NCBI RefSeq assembly: GCF_036655075.1
Contig: NZ_JAVVQU010000015.1
Coordinates: 1 to 57,643 of the forward strand
Length of the DNA stretch: 57,643 nt
From: Holtiella sp036655075
Lineage (GTDB): Bacteria > Bacillota > Clostridia > Lachnospirales > Cellulosilyticaceae
Direction of reading: 5' to 3'
The notes under the pieces are model-generated. The model searched no databases, was not told the origin of the DNA, and saw only the letters and a program-made list of their open reading frames with translations. Of the stretch, positions 52,279-57,643 are shown one piece after another. Position 1 is the first letter of the stretch. Each line of letters opens with the position of its first letter. The position numbers were made by a program, and so were the translations under genes.

Positions 52279-54252
52279 ATGATTAATATTACTTTAAAAG
52301 ATGGTACAAGGAAACAGTACGAAGCAGGCATTACGCTTTTAGATATTGCCAAAGACCTTAGTGAAGGTTTAGCACGTGCCGCTTGTGCGGGTAAATTAAA
52401 TGGTCAAATGGTAGACCTTAGAACACCAGTAACAGCAGATGCAAATATTGAGATTCTTACATTTAATGATAAAGAAGGTAAATGGGCATTCCGTCATACA
52501 GCAGCACATATTTTAGCACAAGCTGTGAAAAACCTTTATCCAGATGTGAAACTTGCGATTGGGCCAGCTATTGAAGATGGTTTCTACTATGACTTTGATC
52601 GTGAAAAAACATTTATAGAAGAAGAATTTACAGCAATTGAAGCTGAAATGAAAAAAATTGTAAAAGCAAAACTTCCTATTGAAAGATTTGAACTTCCAAA
52701 AGAAGAAGCTATCAAACTTATGGAAGAAGCTGGTGAACCATACAAAGTAGAACTTATCAATGACCTTGCAGAAGGTGAAATCATTTCCTTCTATAAACAA
52801 GGTGATTTTGTAGACCTTTGTGCAGGTCCTCACCTTATGAGTACAAAACCAGTAGACGCTTTCAAAGTGCTTTATGCTGCAGGTGCATACTGGAAAGGTA
52901 GCGAGAAAAACAAAATGCTAGCACGTATCTACGCAACAGCATTCCCTAAAAAGGCTGAACTTAAAGAGCATTTAGAACAACTTGAAGAAGCTAAAAAACG
53001 TGACCACAACAAACTTGGTCGTGAACTTAAGCTTTTCACTACAGACGAAGCAGTAGGACAAGGGCTTCCACTTATGATGCCAAAAGGTGCACGTGTTATC
53101 CAAACACTCCAAAGATGGGTAGAAGATGAGGAAGAAAGACGTGGCTATGTCCTTACAAAAACGCCAAGTATGGCTAAAAACGACCTTTACAAAATTTCAG
53201 GACACTGGGATCACTACAAAGAGGGTATGTTTGTAATGGGAGAAGAAGATGCAGATAGTGAAGTAATCGCACTTCGTCCTATGACATGTCCATTCCAATT
53301 TTGTATTTACAATGCAGAACAACACAGTTACCGTGACCTTCCAGTACGTTTTGCGGAAACAGCTACACTTGCAAGAAATGAATCTTCAGGAGAAATGCAT
53401 GGGCTTATTCGTGTAAGACAATTTACACTTGCTGATGGACATATTGTGTGTACACCAGAACAACTTGAAGATGAATTCAAAGGGTGTCTTGACCTTATTA
53501 AATACCTTATGACAACACTTGGTATCCAAGATGATATTACTTACAGATTCTCTAAATGGGATCCAGCCAATACAGAAAAGTATATTGATAATCCAGCAGC
53601 GTGGGACGAAACTCAAGTGATTATGAAAAATATCTTAGACCATCTTGAAATTGACTATACAGAAGCAGATGGTGAAGCAGCTTTCTATGGTCCAAAACTT
53701 GATATCCAATTCAAAAACGTACATGGTAAAGAAGATACGATTATCACAATCCAAATAGACTTTGCACTTGCAGAACGTTTTGGTATGACTTATGTAGATT
53801 CTAATGGGGAGAAAAAACGCCCATACATCATTCACCGTTCATCTATTGGCTGTTATGAAAGAACACTTGCAATGCTTATTGAAAAATATGCAGGGGCATT
53901 CCCAACATGGCTTGCACCAACAGCAGTAAAAGTGCTTCCAATCTCAGATAAATATGCTGACTATGCAGCAGAAGTTGTAAAAACACTTAAAGATAATGGT
54001 GTAAAAGTAGAGGCAGACTACAGAACAGAAAAGATTGGTTACAAAATCCGTGAAGCACGTATGGAACGTGTACCATACATCTTAGTTGTAGGTATGGACG
54101 AAGAAGCTAATAAAACTGTAGCTGTAAGAAGTAGACAAAATGGTGATGAAGGTGCACAAGCGCTAGATACATTTGCAGAACGTATTACAAACGAAATTAA
54201 AACTAGATATAATTACCATCTTGAAATAAAGGCTGAAAACGAGAACAACTAG
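52279..54252 (+). CDS. Second threonyl-tRNA synthetase (divergent paralogue)
   Basis: A 657-residue full-length ThrRS with TGS, editing (RHTAAHILAQAV, DLCAGPH), catalytic and anticodon domains. It is nearly identical in layout to the first copy in the N-terminal half and the last 100 residues, but the catalytic core differs. Motif 2 reads LARNESSGEMHGLIRVR, the following zinc-ligand segment is TLADGHIV where the other copy and E. coli have TQDDAHIF, and a Met/Cys-rich RPMTCPFQFCIYN replaces KPMNCPGGM. Zinc ligands Cys and both His remain. GAGGTGA precedes the ATG. Likely active; possibly an inhibitor-resistant or condition-specific isozyme. Confidence 0.92.
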   Translation: MINITLKDGTRKQYEAGITLLDIAKDLSEGLARAACAGKLNGQMVDLRTPVTADANIEILTFNDKEGKWAFRHTAAHILAQAVKNLYPDVKLAIGPAIEDGFYYDFDREKTFIEEEFTAIEAEMKKIVKAKLPIERFELPKEEAIKLMEEAGEPYKVELINDLAEGEIISFYKQGDFVDLCAGPHLMSTKPVDAFKVLYAAGAYWKGSEKNKMLARIYATAFPKKAELKEHLEQLEEAKKRDHNKLGRELKLFTTDEAVGQGLPLMMPKGARVIQTLQRWVEDEEERRGYVLTKTPSMAKNDLYKISGHWDHYKEGMFVMGEEDADSEVIALRPMTCPFQFCIYNAEQHSYRDLPVRFAETATLARNESSGEMHGLIRVRQFTLADGHIVCTPEQLEDEFKGCLDLIKYLMTTLGIQDDITYRFSKWDPANTEKYIDNPAAWDETQVIMKNILDHLEIDYTEADGEAAFYGPKLDIQFKNVHGKEDTIITIQIDFALAERFGMTYVDSNGEKKRPYIIHRSSIGCYERTLAMLIEKYAGAFPTWLAPTAVKVLPISDKYADYAAEVVKTLKDNGVKVEADYRTEKIGYKIREARMERVPYILVVGMDEEANKTVAVRSRQNGDEGAQALDTFAERITNEIKTRYNYHLEIKAENENN

Positions 54253-54281
54253 TTGACAAACCTATTTGACTATGTTAGTAT
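54253..54281 (+). promoter_or_regulatory. Sigma-A promoter for infC-rpmI-rplT
   Basis: TTGACA, 17 bases, TAGTAT, directly after the stop of the second thrS gene. Confidence 0.7.
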
Positions 54282-54282
54282 T

Positions 54283-54438
54283 TCAGAGGTAATCAGATGC
54301 AAGTAGAAGCTATCTCTTCTCACCTTACAACGACAATAGTTCGTAAGGTCATACTAATTGAATTTTTAAATCGACAGATTTAGTATGATATAGAGAAGAA
54401 GTGGATAGATCAAATGCATCTATCCACTTCTTTATTTT
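54283..54438 (+). promoter_or_regulatory. L20-type autoregulatory leader of the infC operon
   Basis: The leader folds into a multi-branch structure: TCTTCTC with GAGAAGA as base stem, CCTTAC/GTAAGG and TCATACTAA/TTAGTATGA arms. A 13-base terminator stem (GAAGTGGATAGAT, 54398-54430) plus TTTATTTT follows. Position and shape match leaders by which ribosomal protein L20 represses its own operon. Confidence 0.75.
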
Positions 54439-54502
54439 AGTGCGTTCACATCAACGCAAAAGATGTTTTATGAATAAAGGCAAACAAATTTAGGAGGTGC
54501 CC

Positions 54503-55009
54503 ATTATTAACGAATTAATGATTAACGAACAGATTCGAGACAAAGAAGTTAGACTTATTGGTTCAGATGGAGAGCAACTTGGTGTAGTATCACTTAAAGA
54601 AGCTCAACAATTAGCAACTGAAAAAAATCTTGATCTTGTAAAAATCGCTCCACAAGGTAAACCACCAGTATGTAAAGTTATGGATTATGGCAAATACAAA
54701 TTTGATGCAGCTAAGAAAGAAAAAGAAGCGCGCAAAAATCAAAAAACAATTAGTGTTAAAGAAGTTAGATTTTCAGCTAGTATTGATACACATGACTTCG
54801 AAACTAAAGTCCGTAATGCACAAAAATTCTTAAAGGCAGGGGACAAAGTGAAAGTATCAGTTATGTTCCGTGGCCGTGAGATGATGCATACACAAAAAGG
54901 TGTAGAGATATTAGATCAAGCAATGAAACTTCTCGAAGAGTTTGGCGTGGCTGAAAACAGACCTAAATTAGAGGGTAGAAACATGGCTATCGTGGTAGCA
55001 CCAAAATAG
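54503..55009 (+). CDS. infC: Translation initiation factor IF-3
   Basis: A 168-residue factor that binds the 30S subunit and checks start codons. N-terminal domain INELMINEQIRDKEVRLIG, a lysine-rich linker, and C-terminal EVRFSASIDTHDFETKVRNA then FRGREM. There is no ATG at the right place: AGGAGGT is followed by ATT ATT AAC GAA, so translation very likely begins at an AUU (54503 or 54506), as usual for infC and the basis of IF-3 self-control. A GTG at 54497 is within the ribosome binding site. Confidence 0.93.
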   Translation: MINELMINEQIRDKEVRLIGSDGEQLGVVSLKEAQQLATEKNLDLVKIAPQGKPPVCKVMDYGKYKFDAAKKEKEARKNQKTISVKEVRFSASIDTHDFETKVRNAQKFLKAGDKVKVSVMFRGREMMHTQKGVEILDQAMKLLEEFGVAENRPKLEGRNMAIVVAPK

Positions 55010-55055
55010 TTACCTTAAGATAAAATAATAAATCATTAAAAAGGAGGATCCTACC

Positions 55056-55253
55056 ATGGCTAAATTAAAAACAAATAGAGCAGCAGCAAAACGCTTTAAA
55101 GCAACAGGATCAGGAAAACTTAAAAGATCAAAAGCATACACAAGTCACATCTTAACAAAAAAATCTCCTAAGAGAAAACGTAACTTAAGACATGCAGGAC
55201 TTGTTGATTCAACAAACGAAAGACAAATGAAACGTTTATTACCATATTTATAA
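55056..55253 (+). CDS. rpmI: 50S ribosomal protein L35
   Basis: A 65-residue basic ribosomal protein with the family start KLKTNRAAAKRFKATGSGK and the KRKRNLRH motif. AAGGAGG precedes the ATG. Second gene of infC-rpmI-rplT. Confidence 0.97.
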   Translation: MAKLKTNRAAAKRFKATGSGKLKRSKAYTSHILTKKSPKRKRNLRHAGLVDSTNERQMKRLLPYL

Positions 55254-55278
55254 GAAAAAGCAGTAGGAGGTCAGGAAC

Positions 55279-55635
55279 ATGGCGAGAGTAAAAGGTGGCA
55301 TGGCTACTAAAAAAAGACGTAATAGAGTATTAAAATTAGCTAAAGGCTATAGAGGCGCGAAATCTAAACAATTCAGAACAGCTAAACAAGCTGTAATGAA
55401 ATCATTAAGCTACTCATATGCAGGTAGAAAACAAAGAAAACGCGAATTCAGAACATTATGGATTGCTCGTATCAACGCAGCAAGCAGAATGAACGGTTTA
55501 TCATACAGCCGTTTCATGAATGGTCTTAAAAATGCTAATATCACAATCAACAGAAAAATGTTAGCTGATATGGCTATCAATGATGCAGCTACTTTCACAC
55601 AATTAGTTGAAACAGCTAAAGCAAACTTAAAATAA
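55279..55635 (+). CDS. rplT: 50S ribosomal protein L20
   Basis: A 118-residue RNA-binding assembly protein with the standard start MARVKGGMATKKRRNRVLKL and the core YAGRKQRKREFRTLWIARIN. It also represses its operon by binding the leader upstream of infC. GTAGGAGG precedes the ATG. Confidence 0.97.
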   Translation: MARVKGGMATKKRRNRVLKLAKGYRGAKSKQFRTAKQAVMKSLSYSYAGRKQRKREFRTLWIARINAASRMNGLSYSRFMNGLKNANITINRKMLADMAINDAATFTQLVETAKANLK

Positions 55636-55651
55636 TTAAGTTAATATAAAA

Positions 55652-55682
55652 TGGTCTAGGCATTTGCCTAGGCCGTTTTTTT
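55652..55682 (+). terminator. Rho-independent terminator after rplT
   Basis: GGTCTAGGC pairs with GCCTAGGCC around ATTT, followed by seven T. A group II intron fragment begins 5 bases further on. Confidence 0.9.
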
Positions 55683-55686
55683 GATT

Positions 55687-56116
55687 GTGCCCAGTGCATA
55701 GCCTAAGGCAAGGGTGTCCATCGTGAGGTGGAATCTGAAGGAAGTTGGCGGCAAAACTCTGGTCTGACGAACAGAAATCACATATGAGGCATATGCACAC
55801 TGGGTAAGGTGTCAGAAGTCAGCAGACGTCATAGTACTAGATGGGGTTAACACTATCTAGGAAGGACTGAACATTAAGGAGATTTTTGGCTTTGAACAGC
55901 TCAAATAAATTACAAGGAAAGCAGATAACTAAATATTTAGGTCGCCTTGAGGAGGTACAGATGGAAACTGGAGATAATCAAGGGATGCTTAGTAAAAATT
56001 TGGCGTTCTCAAAGAGAGAAAGAGAAAATGATGCAGAAATTGAAACAAGTAACCTACTCGATTTTTTGAATACAGTATTTTCGTGTTTTGCTTATTACTC
56101 AGAAGATGAAGGCTAG
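55687..56116 (+). mobile_element. Truncated group II intron (5' part)
   Basis: The sequence starts GTGCCCAGTGCATAGCC and goes on with blocks seen in domain I of bacterial group II introns: AGGGTGTCC, GGTGGAATCTGAAGGAAG, GGCGGCAAAACTCTGGTCTG, ACGAACAGAAATC and GATGGGGTTAACACTATCTAGG. It then leads into the N-terminus of an intron-encoded protein and stops. I find no domain V hairpin (GAGC...GTTC type) in the next 500 bases, so the 3' part is lost. The 5' end lies just past the rplT terminator T tract. The right limit given is approximate. Confidence 0.75.
55961..56116 (+). pseudogene. Remnant of a group II intron reverse transcriptase/maturase
   Basis: A frame of about 51 residues starting at ATG 55961 behind TTGAGGAGGT. 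METGDNQGML and, later, ETSNLLDFLN resemble the first residues of intron-encoded proteins, which go on to a reverse transcriptase domain. Here the frame ends soon after in unrelated sequence, with no RT motifs. The frame stays open upstream to 55886. It is certainly non-functional as a maturase. Confidence 0.6.
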
Positions 56117-56317
56117 CTAGTGTATGAAATGTACACAGTATACTTGAGATTAGCCTAACGCTTTGCTAGGTTTTGTAATAGAAAAAACGATAGCCTAAAA
56201 TAATATACATATGTTGGAAACACAATAAAGGTACAAAAGAAAAAGATTTAGGAACTCATGCCTAACATTATACGTCTTATATATAAAATAAAGATGAAAA
56301 CTAAGGAGAATTATAAT

Positions 56318-56800
56318 ATGAAAAAATTATTATTAATATGTATGAGCGTGATAATGGCATTAGGCGTTGTAGGATGTAGTAGTGGAAGCAGTATTGACAG
56401 TACATCAGTAATAATTGATGAGAAAGCATTAGTCGAGCAGATTCTTGAAAATGATGAAACACCTATGCTACAAGAACCAGATGAAACTTTACTTGAAGAT
56501 ATGTTTTATTTAACACCTGATTTATATGAAAGCCAATATACTATGTTTTCTATGTTTAGAACATCAGCGACGAATGTAAGCGTGGTGAAACCTAAAGAAG
56601 GACAATATGAAGCTGTAAAAGAAGCACTTACTAAAAGAAAAGATCTTGTATTTGAAACCTATGAGCAATATCGCATGGAACCAGCTATTACAGTGGCAAC
56701 AAATGGACAAGTTATTGAAAAAGATGGTTATATCATTTTATTAATGGTAGAAGCAGTTGATGAAGCCCTTGAAAAAATTGAAAAAGCCTTTGCAGAATAA
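56318..56800 (+). CDS. DUF4358-like lipoprotein
   Basis: A 160-residue predicted lipoprotein; ATG 56318 follows AAGGAGAA, while an in-frame start at 56258 has no ribosome binding site and would spoil the signal peptide. The signal is MKKLLLICMSVIMALGVVGC with lipobox VVGC, so Cys20 would be lipidated and the protein held on the outer face of the membrane. The mature part (LTPDLYESQYTMFSM, then VVKPKEGQYEAVKEAL and a Tyr/Met-rich EQYRMEP segment) fits DUF4358, of unknown role. Confidence 0.8.
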   Translation: MKKLLLICMSVIMALGVVGCSSGSSIDSTSVIIDEKALVEQILENDETPMLQEPDETLLEDMFYLTPDLYESQYTMFSMFRTSATNVSVVKPKEGQYEAVKEALTKRKDLVFETYEQYRMEPAITVATNGQVIEKDGYIILLMVEAVDEALEKIEKAFAE

Positions 56801-56965
56801 AAAATAATCTTTAAATCGTATTTTCTATTTCATAGAAACTATGCCCTTGGAGAAGAAGAAGAATTTCTAAGGAGAAATAGACCATGAATCATATCATATT
56901 GAATCTATTTAGTAGATACTGTGAAGTGGATCAAAAGATATAAGAAGCATTTAAGAGAGAATAAT

Positions 56966-57006
56966 AAAAATAGAAGACAATGCCGTAAGGATTGTCTTCT
57001 ATTTTT
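56966..57006. terminator. Bidirectional terminator
   Basis: A perfect 16-base stem (AAAAATAGAAGACAAT with its complement) around a 9-base loop, A-rich on the left and T-rich on the right. It ends transcripts of both the lipoprotein gene and the leftward gene at 56999. Confidence 0.88.
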
Positions 57007-57265
57007 GTATGTAAATAAAGTAAATATTACTTATAAGGCATAAGGTACAACAGATAAAAGATGCAACTAGATAAGGATTTAACTTAAAGATAAGATGTAA
57101 CACTAAAAAGATAATACTAGAAAAGAGAAGGAAAACAGATATAAAATGACTCATGCTTAAGAAAAAAGCAATAATAACATAACTCAAGAAACAAATAGCA
57201 GCAATAGCACATACTTGATAAATGCGTTCATAATTAATGGCATGACTTTTCTTCTTTGTGTTCAT
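56999..57265 (-). CDS. Small membrane protein with three predicted helices
   Basis: Eighty-eight residues with AAGGAGG 7 bases before the ATG. A basic N-terminus (MNTKKKSHAINYER) is followed by three hydrophobic helices (about 17-36, 38-60 and 65-85) with very short loops. No family recognised. It stands alone, facing left, next to the rRNA-type promoters that face right. Confidence 0.6.
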   Translation of the reverse strand: MNTKKKSHAINYERIYQVCAIAAICFLSYVIIAFFLSMSHFISVFLLFSSIIFLVLHLIFKLNPYLVASFICCTLCLISNIYFIYIQK

Positions 57266-57436
57266 AATAATAACCTCCTTAATGACAAGCCTTACTATAA
57301 AATATGATAGAGTTGTCTTAAAAATAACTTTGAATATAAAATAATATATAAATTAGAGAGATAAATAAAAATTGATATTTGAATGAGGGGGATAGAGTAA
57401 AGCTTTTTTTGAAATAATGACTCTTTAAAACATTGC
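57266..57436. other. AT-rich spacer before the rrn-type promoters
   Basis: About 170 bases with no gene that I can support. It presumably holds the leftward promoter of the 56999-57265 gene. Confidence 0.4.
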
Positions 57437-57465
57437 TTGACAAAAGTAAAGATATCCTGTAATAT
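57437..57465 (+). promoter_or_regulatory. rRNA-type promoter P1
   Basis: Perfect TTGACA, 17-base spacer, TAATAT, with A/T-rich upstream sequence resembling an UP element. Confidence 0.75.
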
Positions 57466-57525
57466 ATCTACTTGTGAGGCGGAACAATATCTGACAAAGA
57501 CAGATGAAAAAGGATAAAAAAATCC

Positions 57526-57554
57526 TTGACAAAAAGAAACGCATCATATAGAAT
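57526..57554 (+). promoter_or_regulatory. rRNA-type promoter P2
   Basis: Perfect TTGACA, 17-base spacer, TAGAAT, 89 bases after P1. The tandem arrangement is typical of rrn operons. Confidence 0.78.
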
Positions 57555-57643
57555 AGTAAAAGTCGTCACTAAGGCGACACACTAAAATAAACAAATGAAC
57601 TTTGAAAATAAAATAGTAACCATTAAACCAGTCGATTCAAAAG
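57555..57643 (+). other. Probable rRNA operon leader, cut by window edge
   Basis: After P2 come a GTCGTC/GGCGAC hairpin and an ACTTTGAAAATAAAATAG stretch like the boxA-containing pre-16S leader of clostridia. The 16S gene itself is not in the window and is expected just beyond the right edge. Confidence 0.6.

Noticed and set aside
55687..56257. A tmRNA, RNase P RNA or other housekeeping RNA
   Set aside because: Conserved blocks match group II intron domain I instead, and a maturase N-terminus follows.
1..57643. CRISPR arrays, toxin-antitoxin or restriction systems, prophage
   Set aside because: I saw no regularly spaced direct repeats, no Cas or defence gene families and no phage structural genes. 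The YgjP-type peptidase is sometimes linked to restriction systems, but none is present here.

Overview
The window reads as chromosome of a low-GC, spore-forming, anaerobic Firmicute of the Clostridia. Support comes from two alpha/beta-type small acid-soluble spore proteins, Spo0E-like, YtxC-like and PdaB-like genes, AddAB instead of RecBCD, a cobalamin-dependent class II ribonucleotide reductase, and L-box, T-box and RAT leader RNAs. The gene content (ABC permeases plus chitobiose/GlcNAc phosphorolysis) suits a polysaccharide-degrading Lachnospiraceae or Cellulosilyticum-like organism; that placement is inference, not a database match.

Layout. 1-830: edge-truncated transposase. 985-3400: small genes (DUF2922 and YvrJ pair, a HAD phosphatase, small membrane proteins). 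3489-11393: addB-addA and a ThyX-like protein of unknown role. 11535-15645: leftward DUF3783-htpG pair, a rightward SASP gene, then leftward small membrane protein, DUF5721 and truA. 15855-20652: YesM/YesN-type two-component system followed by two sugar ABC permeases. 20712-28518: phosphohexomutase, GH3, GH94 phosphorylase, nagA, nagB. 28554-32045: ptsH, ptsI, BglG/LicT-family antiterminator and glucose-family IIA behind a RAT/terminator leader. 32371-34344: NlpC/P60 protein, polysaccharide deacetylase and Spo0E-like gene. 34436-40317: class II RNR (leftward), then a MurE-like protein, a tandem OB-fold SSB, a YgjP-type metallopeptidase and a corrinoid adenosyltransferase. 40412-43452: leftward asd-dapA-dapB behind a lysine riboswitch. 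43564-47019: second SASP, dinB, methyltransferase, hslO. 47129-48816: nagE (IICB) behind a second RAT/terminator. 49003-55635: ytxC, T-box-thrS, a second thrS, and the infC-rpmI-rplT operon with a structured leader. 55687-56116: truncated group II intron just past the rplT terminator. 56318-57265: a lipoprotein and a small membrane protein. The right edge holds tandem strong promoters and a leader typical of an rRNA operon.

How the parts fit. Two routes for amino-sugar use appear to converge here. Imported oligosaccharides would be cut by GH3 and GH94 enzymes; the GlcNAc-1-phosphate released could be turned into GlcNAc-6-phosphate by the adjacent mutase and then handled by NagA and NagB. Free GlcNAc would enter through NagE, using HPr, EI and the separate IIA encoded about 16 kb away. 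The two PTS transcription units both begin with RAT-type antiterminator hairpins overlapping intrinsic terminators, and the only antiterminator gene in the window lies inside one of them. The HPr carries Arg where the regulatory Ser46 normally sits. Other observations worth a second look are the diverged ThyX-like and MurE-like proteins that lack expected catalytic motifs, a DUF5721 gene apparently starting at AUA, a divergent second threonyl-tRNA synthetase, and intercistronic hairpins in the chitobiose operon.
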